A stretch of 64,000 bases of DNA from Prodigiosinella confusarubida (GTDB lineage: Bacteria > Pseudomonadota > Gammaproteobacteria > Enterobacterales > Enterobacteriaceae): the NCBI RefSeq assembly GCF_002847015.1, contig NZ_CP025085.1, positions 4,402,001 through 4,466,000 of the forward strand, read 5' to 3'. Under the pieces are notes generated by a model. It ran no database searches. It saw only the letters and a program-made list of their open reading frames with translations, and had not been told where the DNA came from. Below are positions 1-8,449 of the stretch, in pieces (the stretch's first letter is position 1; each line of letters starts with the position of its first letter). A program made the translations under genes and the position numbers.

Positions 1-2085
1 CGCCAGGGCATCGGAAGGCAATGAGCTGCCCGTCCACCAGGTCTCACCGGTGCGATAATTCTGCTGCATGTACTCTGCGATGCGGCTGATACTTTCCGGC
101 ATAAGCGGGTCATTATCGCTTCCCGGCAGCGGCATCCGGATTTTCCACAGGCGCCCGCCCTCAAGCAAAGCAAATGCCTGGCCTTTGGGCAGGTTGATAA
201 TATCTGCCGGCGTTATCATCGGCATTCTGGCCAGCGTCACCTGATCCTGCACGTTACTGTTAAAATCCGTTCCTTCTCCCGGCCGCGAAACGTCGGTCAC
301 GCCAGACGTCAGGGTTTTGTTGTAGACGTCCACTTCGGGTAACTGTTTGGTCAGCAATTCTGCTGTGCTGTTTTCACGCACCCTCAGCATAATCAGCGAG
401 TTGAAATTACCCACCACCTGATTGGCTTTCGCCCGGCTGCCCACCCGTGCCTCGATATCAGACAGGGTCTGTGTATACGCCGTCACCTGAATACCGGCAC
501 CGCCCCCCTTGTTGATAAGCGGGATAAACTCATCCCCCATCAGCTCATTGAACTCGTCACAGTGCAGGTTAATGGGGACTTTCTTTGGCATCGCTGCGTC
601 GGTTTCATCAGCAAGGCCAAATTTATAGATATGGCCGGCGACAGAGACCAGATCGGCAAACATGCTGTTGCCGACAGCTGACGCCACCTCGGAGTCGGAC
701 AGCGCATCGAGGCCAACATAGACAATCCCTTTCTTGCGGATCACCTCCTGCCAGTCAAAAATGGGGCGGTTGTCGTCCATATCATTGTAATCCGGGGCCA
801 GAAGCGCGGCAGTTTTGCCGGTAGTCAGCTTCTCAAGCAGAGGCAACAGGGAGGCCACGATTTTGTCAAAATAGGTGCGGTCATAGCGGACGGCACTACG
901 CAGGCCGTCCAGCACCGGATCCCACAGTTTTTTCCCTTCATCAGAACTCAACGTCATTTCAATAGCCCACACTCTCAGCGCATTGGCCTGACCCTGCATA
1001 TTGCGCGGCAAGTCCTTTTCTTTGAGCATGCCGGATGACAGCAGGTTTTCTACCTGCTCCAGAAGATGAGGCGCCCGGGACGCCAGCATGTTCTCAACGT
1101 AGGTTTCATAGAGCTCGCCAATGTTGGTCACATAGCGCAAGATCAGACTGTAATCAGGACGTTGTCCGAGCGCGACCAGCGCCCGGGTAATGATGTTCAC
1201 AAAACGCCAGGCGAATTCACGAAACGCCGCCGAATTACCTTCACCAGACAGTTGTCCCGCGACGCGGGAGGCCACCTCAGAGATGCGGCTGAAGCGGCCA
1301 ATGGCGTTATAGCGCGCACTGATGTCAGGCCAGCCCAGATGAAAGACGTAAAACTCGTGTTCCCTGCCCGACCGTCGGGCCTCTGCCCACATGCGTTTGA
1401 GCAAATCGGCATCACCTTTGGGATCGAACATCACCGTGACATCGCCACGACGAATATCCTGCGTGACCAGCACCTCCGCCAGGCGAGTCTTGCCCACTCG
1501 GGTCGTACCGATAACCAGTGTGTGTCCCACCCGTTCGCCCAGGTCATATAACACGTCGCCTTCGCTTGGCTCCACGCCATGATAGACAGGACTACCGCCC
1601 ACCGGCGGTAAAGGGCGCACCGGATTGAGCAACGTATCCGCCTGGGCCAATCGGCACAGCCACGGCAGGCTGTACTCCAGCCGTTTTTCCAGATCCCGGG
1701 CCATACGATAGATAACGGAAGGCTGAACATAATGTTCTGCTTCAGGACGTCGCGCTTCGAGCAGGCGTTGCGTGTGTTTTTGCGTCCACTGAAATCCGCG
1801 CCCCAAAAACAGATAACGGTGGCTCACGGGGATTTGTCGGCTACTCAATTCATAACGGGGCAACCGCCGGATATTGCGCCGGTAACGCAGGATGCGCAGC
1901 CCCTGGCGGGTACGTTTGAGCGCCAGCACGCCAAAGCCGGCAGCGGTGACCCAACTGACAGAAGGGGCCAGCGCAACCGCCCAGGGGGCCGTCAGACAAA
2001 TATAGGTCGCACTCCAGGCCGTCCCCGCCGTATACAGCTCCACCGCTGGACGCAGTAGGGATTCCATCACATAGCGATCGCTCAT
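1..2085 (-). CDS. traD: TraD-type conjugative coupling protein (partial, C-terminus off window)
   Basis: Inner-membrane ATPase that couples relaxosome DNA to the mating channel (VirD4/TraG/TraD family, PFGI-1/SPI-7 ICE class). The reverse frame is open for 695 codons and runs off the left edge. Hydrophobic stretches lie near residues 25-50. A Walker A motif, GTTRVGKT, is at about residues 193-200, followed by FDPKGDADLL, typical of this class. A Walker B-like strand, NLHCDEFNEL, sits far downstream. The start at 2085 makes an ATGA overlap with the stop of the upstream nuclease gene, so the two are translationally coupled. It is the last gene of the block seen here. Family and role are confident; only the C-terminal end is missing. 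Confidence 0.93.
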   Translation of the reverse strand, partial: MSDRYVMESLLRPAVELYTAGTAWSATYICLTAPWAVALAPSVSWVTAAGFGVLALKRTRQGLRILRYRRNIRRLPRYELSSRQIPVSHRYLFLGRGFQWTQKHTQRLLEARRPEAEHYVQPSVIYRMARDLEKRLEYSLPWLCRLAQADTLLNPVRPLPPVGGSPVYHGVEPSEGDVLYDLGERVGHTLVIGTTRVGKTRLAEVLVTQDIRRGDVTVMFDPKGDADLLKRMWAEARRSGREHEFYVFHLGWPDISARYNAIGRFSRISEVASRVAGQLSGEGNSAAFREFAWRFVNIITRALVALGQRPDYSLILRYVTNIGELYETYVENMLASRAPHLLEQVENLLSSGMLKEKDLPRNMQGQANALRVWAIEMTLSSDEGKKLWDPVLDGLRSAVRYDRTYFDKIVASLLPLLEKLTTGKTAALLAPDYNDMDDNRPIFDWQEVIRKKGIVYVGLDALSDSEVASAVGNSMFADLVSVAGHIYKFGLADETDAAMPKKVPINLHCDEFNELMGDEFIPLINKGGGAGIQVTAYTQTLSDIEARVGSRAKANQVVGNFNSLIMLRVRENSTAELLTKQLPEVDVYNKTLTSGVTDVSRPGEGTDFNSNVQDQVTLARMPMITPADIINLPKGQAFALLEGGRLWKIRMPLPGSDNDPLMPESISRIAEYMQQNYRTGETWWTGSSLPSDALA

Positions 2086-2669
2086 CGGCCCCTCGTTTGC
2101 CAGCCGGCGTCACCGGCAAGAAGTGTTAACAACCGGCCGCCGCTTATCAGCGTAATGTCGGGAACAGCGCTCAATGCTTCGCGGCTGACCTCCCCCGTTC
2201 GTCCCGTATGCACAAAGAAGCCGCGACACTTTTCCTGACGAACTAATTCACCGAAATCCCGGACATGACCTGACTGAATACAGGATGAAAATCGCTTGGC
2301 TTGTATCAACCAACGCTGGCCGTTGATCCACACCTGTCCATCTATCCCGCCGTCGCCGCTATAGCGGACATTGCGCTTAATCCGGTAACCCTGACGGGCA
2401 AAGGCAGTCAAAAGCATCTCTTCAAACACGTAGGGATTGATTTTTCGCAGATAGACAAGCCTGGCCGCATCATCGCGCAGTTGTGGAAGTCTGACGAGAA
2501 CGCGGCTCGCCTGACGCTGATAGCGACGGTGGCGTCGCTGGCTCACGGGGAAGCAGATAAAAGACAGCGCCAGTAACACCAGGAGCAGGAGCAACAAACT
2601 CAACCACAAGCCCGGTGTTTCTTGCCGGATGGCACTGATCATTTCAGCACCAGGAGAAACAGGGATCAT
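2082..2669 (-). CDS. Membrane-anchored Mrr-like restriction endonuclease domain protein
   Basis: 195 aa. One strong hydrophobic segment near residues 22-42 is followed by a basic stretch, then a PD-(D/E)XK nuclease fold of the Mrr_cat type. Visible are the helix FEEMLLTAFARQGY, the catalytic GGIDG aspartate and the QAK motif (residues about 85-125). The family cleaves DNA, often modified DNA. The anchor and the position between ICE transfer genes, with 4-bp overlaps on both sides, suggest a role at the mating channel or in DNA processing rather than classical restriction; that is inference. Genes like this are regular members of SPI-7-type transfer operons. Confidence 0.82.
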   Translation of the reverse strand: MIPVSPGAEMISAIRQETPGLWLSLLLLLLVLLALSFICFPVSQRRHRRYQRQASRVLVRLPQLRDDAARLVYLRKINPYVFEEMLLTAFARQGYRIKRNVRYSGDGGIDGQVWINGQRWLIQAKRFSSCIQSGHVRDFGELVRQEKCRGFFVHTGRTGEVSREALSAVPDITLISGGRLLTLLAGDAGWQTRGR

Positions 2670-3184
2670 TGTGCTAGCCCCTTTTCAGTGATGATCAGGG
2701 GGTAATGAGTCAGTTGCAGGCGGTGGGCCAGGTCACTGCCGGAAACGGGCATCATGTTGTTGTCCGGTAGCAGTGACTGCAATGCCTTCAGGTGAGCCTG
2801 GTCGGCAACATTCACCACAAACCCGGCTGCATTAAGCCGCTTAAGATCGGCCCCACGCTGAGCCAGCCATCGCCGGGACAAATCATCGTCGCCAATAATA
2901 AAAATAGGCGGCATCCCGGGAAGCGTGAGCTTTCTGGCGGTCACCGTCCCTGGCGTAAGCTCCGGTGTATGGACGGGTAACATAGAAGCCGCCGACACCT
3001 GCGCGGGTACAGAGGGAGACGCCAGCGATTCAGGAGGGGTCAATTCATCGGGCTGGGCATTCACGGCGTCAAAATAAGGGCCTGTCGGTTCCCCGCCCAG
3101 GTCTCCCACTACAGTCAGTGCTGCATAACCCGCGGTAGCTCCTCCAATAGCAAACAGCATTACAATCATTTTCAGAATTTTCAT
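2666..3184 (-). CDS. ICE conserved protein, PFL_4695 family (TIGR03765-like)
   Basis: 172 aa with an N-terminal signal-like hydrophobic segment (residues 1-21), a Pro/Ser/Thr-rich linker (about 35-80) and a C-terminal domain with IIGDDDLSRRWLAQRG and AAGFVVNV, the features I associate with TIGR03765. It is probably periplasmic. The biochemical role is unknown; the gene is found only in conjugative elements of this class, between the transglycosylase and traD. It overlaps both neighbours by 4 bp. The family name is from memory of the conserved motifs and was not searched. Confidence 0.82.
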   Translation of the reverse strand: MKILKMIVMLFAIGGATAGYAALTVVGDLGGEPTGPYFDAVNAQPDELTPPESLASPSVPAQVSAASMLPVHTPELTPGTVTARKLTLPGMPPIFIIGDDDLSRRWLAQRGADLKRLNAAGFVVNVADQAHLKALQSLLPDNNMMPVSGSDLAHRLQLTHYPLIITEKGLAQ

Positions 3185-3819
3185 TTTGGCTCTATCCAGG
3201 TGAGTTGATTACTGACCAGTGCAACACCATTCAATGGTGTTGGCATCAGGGCCTGCGATCCTGATGTGGCCAACTGAGCGGGTGCGAGGGTGTCAAGCTT
3301 GCGACGAACAATGGCAATATAGGTCGCTGCCGCTTTGCCGCCGGCAGGATGGTGATAACAACCTGCCGCTTTTATCCAGCTTCCCGGACTGGCGTCATAG
3401 CAAGTGCGCAGAATATTCGCCGCGACGCGTAAGTTGGTATAAGGGTCGAAGGCATCGTAAAACGAGGCAAACAGATGTCCGTTCCAGCCCAGATTGACCT
3501 GAGCAATACCCACATCAATCCGCTTGAGCGGGTATTTCCGGATAAACTGAAGCAGTGCCTGCCAGGCGGCTTCTCGGGTCTTAAAACGATATCCTTTGCC
3601 CGCCACATTGATGGTCCAGGGCCACGGGCGTTCACCATAGGGAAGACGTCGTGAACTTTCCGTCAAGGCCAGGGAGTACAACGACTCGGCCGGCACGCGG
3701 GCCGCTGCCGCGATGGCATGATAAACCGGCGGGATTTGTTGCAACGGCTGACCACGCTTTGCAAAAACGCACAGCGGTAGCAGCAGAAGTGCTGACATCA
3801 GAATGCGGCGAGTTGCCAT
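3181..3819 (-). CDS. Lytic transglycosylase (SLT domain) of the ICE transfer operon
   Basis: About 212 aa. I place the start at 3819 (MATRRILMSALLL...), which gives a clean signal peptide; the open frame upstream to 3951 is shadow overlap with the preceding gene. The SLT fold is visible: ESLYSLALTESSRR with the catalytic Glu, then IDVGIAQVNLGWNGHLF and a C-terminal YNTxx-like region (CYHHPAGGKAAATYIAIVRRKL). The role is local cleavage of peptidoglycan to let the conjugation apparatus through the periplasm. It is the second transglycosylase in the window, besides pilT. It overlaps the upstream gene by 22 bp, suggesting coupled translation. Confidence 0.88.
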   Translation of the reverse strand: MATRRILMSALLLLPLCVFAKRGQPLQQIPPVYHAIAAAARVPAESLYSLALTESSRRLPYGERPWPWTINVAGKGYRFKTREAAWQALLQFIRKYPLKRIDVGIAQVNLGWNGHLFASFYDAFDPYTNLRVAANILRTCYDASPGSWIKAAGCYHHPAGGKAAATYIAIVRRKLDTLAPAQLATSGSQALMPTPLNGVALVSNQLTWIEPK

Positions 3820-4520
3820 CCGTGTTCCCCTTGTTGCAGGATCACCGGCATTTGCCCCTGCCCGTAGGTCAACCACAATCCGCGATCGTGATTTAAGGTG
3901 ATTTGACGGCTTCTCACCCGGTCGACCGGAATGTTGTGGCTCAATGCCCATTTGCGCACCGTGTCGTCTTTGCCGTCACTGCCCACCAGATAGATATCAA
4001 CCGGGCGATTGTCGGCCAGCACAGCGGCCAGACGCGCATCACAGCGTTCACAGTTTTCACGCACAAACAACGCCAGGCGCCCGTTGGTGTCATGGGCAAG
4101 CCCTGAAGCATTGCCCATATTGACCGACAGCGCATTCGGATAGAGCCGGTTCCAGGCGGCGTTCACTTCGCGCTGAAACGCCAGTTCTTTTTCCGTGCGT
4201 CGGTACGCCTCTTTAACCCACAACTCCGCCAGACGACGACGTTCTGAAGAACTTTCGCTTTCCACACCCAGTGTCGTCAGGGGGTCAAGTCCCGGAGACT
4301 GGATCCCCCGCTTACCTTGTTTCAACTGCTGGTACTTTTGCCACTCGGTATCACTGAGCCCCCATTGCTGGGCCGATTGTTGGGACTGAAGTTGGGTCGA
4401 TTTATCCCGCAGGCTATTCGCCGTTGAAGTGGTGCCGGTCACACTGTTGACTGTTTGCGCGCTGGCGATCCCCATTCCCCAAAACGCGCAAAAAACCACT
4501 ACATTGCTGATTTTCATCAT
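3798..4520 (-). CDS. ICE conserved protein, PFL_4693 family (TIGR03759-like)
   Basis: 240 aa. Signal peptide at residues 1-21, then the family hallmark WGLSDTEWQKYQQLKQGKRG and SPGLDPLTTLG, followed by an EKELAFQREV-type helix. The C-terminal half looks like a thioredoxin-like fold with an ENCERCDARL CxxC pair near residue 155, then a cis-Pro-like MPVI. This suggests a periplasmic redox or disulfide role (inference). It sits between the coiled-coil gene and the transglycosylase in an operon with almost no gaps. Start ATGATG at 4520 or 4517. Confidence 0.85.
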   Translation of the reverse strand: MMKISNVVVFCAFWGMGIASAQTVNSVTGTTSTANSLRDKSTQLQSQQSAQQWGLSDTEWQKYQQLKQGKRGIQSPGLDPLTTLGVESESSSERRRLAELWVKEAYRRTEKELAFQREVNAAWNRLYPNALSVNMGNASGLAHDTNGRLALFVRENCERCDARLAAVLADNRPVDIYLVGSDGKDDTVRKWALSHNIPVDRVRSRQITLNHDRGLWLTYGQGQMPVILQQGEHGWQLAAF

Positions 4521-4529
4521 GACTCCCTT

Positions 4530-5375
4530 TTACTGCGCACTGATGCGCTGTGGTATGCCGTTAACGGAGAACAAAGCCTCATTGCCCTCCAGGCGTCGAA
4601 GCTTCCATCCCCAGGCAGAGTCACCCGGTGACAGAAGCCGCATCTGAGATAAGGTCGTCGCGCCCCGGGGAGCAACGACAGCGAACGTCTGACCACCGCG
4701 CTGTTCAATGCCGGTCAGGATAAACGGCGCAACCAGTGGCACCGTTCTGGCTGACCGATGAGACTTTTTTGCGGGAGTCGTCTTATGTTTTTTTTCTGAA
4801 GACACCGCATGACCCGATGAGGCGGCTGGGTTTTTTTCTACCAGACTGGCTTTGAGTGTTTCGAAACTGGCTTTTAGCGATGAAAAATCCAGGGCGCGCG
4901 CCTGACGACCATCAAGTTCATACTGCAGCGCTCTTTTCTGCTCATCGATTTTACTTTCCAACTGCTCGACTTTTTGGTTTTGGTCAGAGATTTGCCCGTC
5001 CAGCGTTTTACCGAGCGTCCTCATGCCTGACACCACGCTTTCTTTCAACGCAAAGCGCTCGTCTTGTTCAGCAACATGTTTTTCCAGAGAGGCGACTGAC
5101 GACGAGAGCTGACTCAACTGACCGCTACGAAGTGCTGCTTCGAGAGAGTGAATTCGAATGTCCATGTTGTTGACTTGTAGATAGAGGATCACACTCAACA
5201 CACCGGGAACCGTTGTAAATAATGCGGCCAGACCATATGCAAAACGCTTTAGCAGCGCACGCCGACTTAAGAGGAACATTGGACGCCGGGCGGAGGGAAA
5301 GTTTTCAGTACCACCGCGCCCCGTTTTCTCGGGGTCTAAGGTCGGCTCTTGTTCTGGCAATGCTTCGGTGGTCAT
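4530..5375 (-). CDS. Membrane-anchored coiled-coil protein of the ICE transfer region
   Basis: 281 aa. One transmembrane helix near residues 43-66, then a long heptad-rich region (about 75-175), a Lys/Ser-rich linker (about 185-215) and a small C-terminal beta domain ending in LSPGDSAWGWKLRRLEGNEALFSVNG, which resembles the PilP/GspC-type domain that docks on secretins. No specific family recognised. Its position directly after pilV and before TIGR03759 suggests a link between pilus and transfer apparatus, or an alignment protein. Function inferred only from layout. Confidence 0.7.
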   Translation of the reverse strand: MTTEALPEQEPTLDPEKTGRGGTENFPSARRPMFLLSRRALLKRFAYGLAALFTTVPGVLSVILYLQVNNMDIRIHSLEAALRSGQLSQLSSSVASLEKHVAEQDERFALKESVVSGMRTLGKTLDGQISDQNQKVEQLESKIDEQKRALQYELDGRQARALDFSSLKASFETLKASLVEKNPAASSGHAVSSEKKHKTTPAKKSHRSARTVPLVAPFILTGIEQRGGQTFAVVAPRGATTLSQMRLLSPGDSAWGWKLRRLEGNEALFSVNGIPQRISAQ

Positions 5376-5433
5376 TGCACGTCATCCTTTCAGTTGTTCA
5401 GAAAGGTGTAAGGTGCAAAAACAGGAAGAATAA

Positions 5434-5457
5434 GGCGATGCTTAACTCAACATCGCC
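5434..5457 (-). terminator. Hairpin after pilV, possible weak terminator
   Basis: Perfect 7-bp inverted repeat GGCGATG/CATCGCC with a 10-nt loop, 17 bp after the pilV stop. On the minus strand it is followed by TTATTC and a T-rich stretch. It may end or attenuate pil transcription before the transfer block, or protect the pil mRNA 3' end. Confidence 0.45.
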
Positions 5458-5473
5458 GTTTAAAAATTAGCAG

Positions 5474-6685
5474 TTAATAACCGACGAGCAGTTTGCCTAC
5501 ATATCCGCAGGTCATTGCACCGCCACCGGTCCTGCATTGACAATAACTATGTGTGCTCAACTGCCCGCCACAGGTACTAGCAGAGTTGTTATCGCAAATG
5601 CTATACGGGCACTGATAGATGTTTATGTTTGTTGATTCACCACCGCTTGCTACCCATACACCGTCTTTGCATGACAGTATTCCGCCAGAAGCATCATGGC
5701 TTATATCCCCATTTCTGCTACACGGAGCGCCAGCAGCATTCACTTGATCCAATTGCAGCACACCCCCTCCGGAAAGGTTGCTATCCGAACGGACACTGCC
5801 CCCTCTTACCTGCCCCCCGGTGTAAATATTTTTGTTATTGATAGCCCGCACCCAGTCATTGTCCGTCATGGTAAACCCGCCACCGTGGGTTTCATTCAGC
5901 CAACCGTTACTTCCCCTCGATATGAGCCAGCCACCATTACTGCGGATATCACCGCCGGCAGTCACATTGCCACTGAAATTCCCTGTCTGAGCATTCACCG
6001 TATTGGTGTTATTGAGATTATTACTCCCCATATCAATATTGGTATGCATACGGTTCAGGTCCGGTTTACCCGTTACCGAGAAACGGTAGAGACGGTCACT
6101 TTCTTCCCGGGCAACGCCCAGTTCGTCTGAAGGGATCAGCGCCCCAACATGCCCGCTGGATGTGCTCACCCCAAAACTGGCCAGTGGCACACTCCAGCTC
6201 GCCATGGCACCGGTCACATTGGTGCTTTTCCAGACGTAACCGCCCATGCCATCGATATCTACTGAAATATTTCTCAACGCCGTGTACGGTAGACTCGCTC
6301 CACCCTGCGTGATCACCAGTGCCTGCAGTTGGTCGGTATTCGTGGCATTGCGCGTCACCACCGCACTGATTTGTTGTCCGTCGGCGGTGGTGTTGCTAAA
6401 CCCCGCTTCCAAAAGACCGGTATTTTTAAGTATGGTCGGTGTGACAATGACCGGTACAGTGGTACTGGCCGCGGCCAGTAACGTGTCATAGTAACGGCCC
6501 ACATAGGTTTTCACCGACGCCCTGAAACGGGATAACTGAGATGCCGTCACCTGCCATCCACGCTGCTGGATATAATCGTTGTAATACCCCATTGACCAAA
6601 CCGCGACGATCAGGAGAATTAACAGTCCGATACCGGTGCTCATCATGGCCCAGCCACGGTCGGCTGACTTACCTTTCATTGACAT
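5474..6685 (-). CDS. pilV: PilV minor pilin / adhesin of the type IVb conjugative pilus
   Basis: 403 aa. An N-terminal type IV pilin-like segment (RGWAMMSTGIGLLILLIVAV) is followed by a PilV constant domain. From about residue 215 there is an Asn/Gly-rich repeat region (NIDMGSNNLNNTNTVNAQTG type) and a Cys-rich tip (about 330-403), which in IncI1 R64 and SPI-7 selects the recipient cell. In those elements the tip is switched by a shufflon with an Rci recombinase. Here the gene ends at 5474 and a coiled-coil gene starts 98 bp later, with no rci and no repeated alternative tips, so the tip looks fixed. Last gene of the pil operon, 3 bp after pilU. Confidence 0.92.
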   Translation of the reverse strand: MSMKGKSADRGWAMMSTGIGLLILLIVAVWSMGYYNDYIQQRGWQVTASQLSRFRASVKTYVGRYYDTLLAAASTTVPVIVTPTILKNTGLLEAGFSNTTADGQQISAVVTRNATNTDQLQALVITQGGASLPYTALRNISVDIDGMGGYVWKSTNVTGAMASWSVPLASFGVSTSSGHVGALIPSDELGVAREESDRLYRFSVTGKPDLNRMHTNIDMGSNNLNNTNTVNAQTGNFSGNVTAGGDIRSNGGWLISRGSNGWLNETHGGGFTMTDNDWVRAINNKNIYTGGQVRGGSVRSDSNLSGGGVLQLDQVNAAGAPCSRNGDISHDASGGILSCKDGVWVASGGESTNINIYQCPYSICDNNSASTCGGQLSTHSYCQCRTGGGAMTCGYVGKLLVGY

Positions 6686-6688
6686 ATA

Positions 6689-7369
6689 TCACCACATCAG
6701 AATAGGGTCAGAAATAGAGAGGATCATGGACAGCAGCGCACTGTAACCCAACCATGGCCCCATCGGGCCACCGCGGGAAACCGTACTCGAACCGGCATAC
6801 CAGAGGATAAAACCCATCACTCCCCCCATGAGTGAGAACAGGGAAAGTGGCGAACCAAACCAGGCACCTAACCCAGCAACCAGCCAGACATCGCCCAGGC
6901 CAAGCACTTCACGATGAGCAAACCGTTCTCCCAGTTTTCGAACCAGTAATCCGGCGATCAACAGGATAAGTGACATTATGGCGTGGGAAGACAGGACATG
7001 ATGTTCAGCGGCAACACACAGACCCGCGATCAGAAATGGCCAGGTAAACTCCCGGGGCAACCACCCTGTCAGGGTATCGATAAGACTCATCCGGAAAATA
7101 AACAGTACAAATAATCCCGACGTCATCAGCTCAAACGGCCTGCTGAGTGACGACAGCATTACCATCACGGTCAGGGCCATGGCATGCAGCCAGATATGCT
7201 GTTTGACAGCCTGTACTTCAGGATCCGGTGACGCCGGATGCCCATATTCCGTCATCACCCCCGTCACCTGGGCAGTTTCCAGGCGGAAAATAAGCAACGC
7301 AAGACAGAACAGCGGCAATAACAGCGGCCACGGACCAATCAGCGTTAACAACGTCACCGGTCCGGTCAA
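6689..7369 (-). CDS. pilU: Prepilin peptidase PilU (type IV A24 aspartic protease)
   Basis: 226 aa polytopic inner-membrane protein. The two catalytic aspartates of A24 peptidases are visible in MSLIDTLTGWLP (about residue 95) and in GLGDVWLVAGLG (about residue 160). It cleaves the leader of PilS and perhaps PilV. The N-terminal zinc-binding methyltransferase domain of PilD is absent, as is usual for plasmid PilU proteins. Overlaps pilT by 4 bp. Confidence 0.93.
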   Translation of the reverse strand: MTGPVTLLTLIGPWPLLLPLFCLALLIFRLETAQVTGVMTEYGHPASPDPEVQAVKQHIWLHAMALTVMVMLSSLSRPFELMTSGLFVLFIFRMSLIDTLTGWLPREFTWPFLIAGLCVAAEHHVLSSHAIMSLILLIAGLLVRKLGERFAHREVLGLGDVWLVAGLGAWFGSPLSLFSLMGGVMGFILWYAGSSTVSRGGPMGPWLGYSALLSMILSISDPILMW

Positions 7370-7842
7370 AGCACTATCCCCCGCTCCTGCTTCAGGAGCC
7401 GCTTGTAGATGGCATAAATACGGTTGGCATAGGATTCCCGTGTTTCATGGCGGTCCTGGCGAAAACCGGCGTTATAGGAACCGAGACAGTTCCAGCTGAT
7501 ACCACAGACCTGAAAATGCGAGGCCAGAATCCGTGTACCGATTTGCACATTCAGACAAGGGCGCGTCAGCAATTGATTTTTACTGGTGATAACGCCATCG
7601 TGAATGAGCGCAGGGATATGCGTGGAGTTCACCTGCATCAGGCCGTAATCCTGGCTCAGTTCACGCCCGGTTCGCTTATCACGGTTAATATTAATGCTCG
7701 AGGGATTAAGACGGCTTTCACCGCAGGCAATGGCTTTTATCAGTAGCGGATCAATATGGTACTTTGCACCAGCTGCATCGAAACAAAATGCGGCCACCGG
7801 TCGGCACACGACCAGAAGTAAAAAAAACAGAACACGTGCCAT
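7366..7842 (-). CDS. pilT: PilT lytic transglycosylase of the conjugative pilus
   Basis: 158 aa. Signal peptide at residues 1-18, then the SLT fold: AIACGESRLNPSSININ with the catalytic Glu near residue 38, SQDYGLMQVNSTH and LGSYNAGF. In IncI1-type naming PilT is the muramidase that opens peptidoglycan for the pilus, not the retraction ATPase of type IVa systems. It lies between pilS (6 bp) and pilU (4-bp overlap). Confidence 0.92.
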   Translation of the reverse strand: MARVLFFLLLVVCRPVAAFCFDAAGAKYHIDPLLIKAIACGESRLNPSSININRDKRTGRELSQDYGLMQVNSTHIPALIHDGVITSKNQLLTRPCLNVQIGTRILASHFQVCGISWNCLGSYNAGFRQDRHETRESYANRIYAIYKRLLKQERGIVL

Positions 7843-7848
7843 GCACTT

Positions 7849-8439
7849 TTACCCATTCACTGTAAAGGTCAGCGTGTTCTGCCCGGTACCGCCGCTGTCC
7901 TTGACGCACTCCTTAGCCGCAGTTTCCGCTGTCACATTGCCGTCAGTGTGCGCCGTACTGTTAATGCTGACGCTGGAATAAGCACCATTGCCCATCTGCT
8001 GAGCGATAGAGATACAGGCATCCTGTGGAATTTTGGCTGAAGACAGGGAAAAACCGTTGTTGAAGCCATTTGAAGCCACCGGCGTTAATATCACTTGCCC
8101 ACCAAAGGTGTTAAACATCGTGGCAGACCCGGAGGTGACATCCCCCTGAACGGTCATCCCCTTCGCACCGCCTGCGGCAATAACGGTACCGGTCATCGTG
8201 CTGGCGCTGGTGAAATCATAACCACCAGGCCCTTTGAAATTGCCCCGGACATAGGTGATCAGGCTCTGATAATTGGTGGTTTCCATGGCCACACTTTTCT
8301 GGGTCCATAATCCCCACAACTTGCTGACGACATACACAATGACAATGATTATCAGAATAGCGAGGGTCCCATTCTCAATAATGCCCCACCCACGATGAGG
8401 CTGTCGGCGAACTGAAACAGACAACGGATTAGCTGACAT
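7849..8439 (-). CDS. pilS: PilS major prepilin (type IVb)
   Basis: 196 aa. A long basic leader (about 18 residues, RRQPHRGWG) is followed by a hydrophobic helix ENGTLAILIIIVIVYVVSKL, with cleavage expected after the leader Gly. The mature part is Gly/Ser/Thr-rich, with a Cys pair (DACISI and AAKECV) that can form the C-terminal disulfide loop of type IVb pilins. Builds the thin pilus needed for liquid mating. Located 10 bp downstream of pilR. Confidence 0.92.
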   Translation of the reverse strand: MSANPLSVSVRRQPHRGWGIIENGTLAILIIIVIVYVVSKLWGLWTQKSVAMETTNYQSLITYVRGNFKGPGGYDFTSASTMTGTVIAAGGAKGMTVQGDVTSGSATMFNTFGGQVILTPVASNGFNNGFSLSSAKIPQDACISIAQQMGNGAYSSVSINSTAHTDGNVTAETAAKECVKDSGGTGQNTLTFTVNG

Positions 8440-8449
8440 AAGAGATCCT

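Noticed and set aside
1066..1551. 161-aa plus-strand ORF
   Set aside because: It is the antisense shadow of traD, whose minus frame carries the Walker motifs.
3820..3951. N-terminal extension of the transglycosylase
   Set aside because: It overlaps the preceding gene in another frame and would place 44 non-signal residues before an obvious signal peptide.
5376..5473. Shufflon segment after pilV
   Set aside because: Only a single 7-bp hairpin is present; no repeated 19-bp crossover sites, no alternate tips and no rci.
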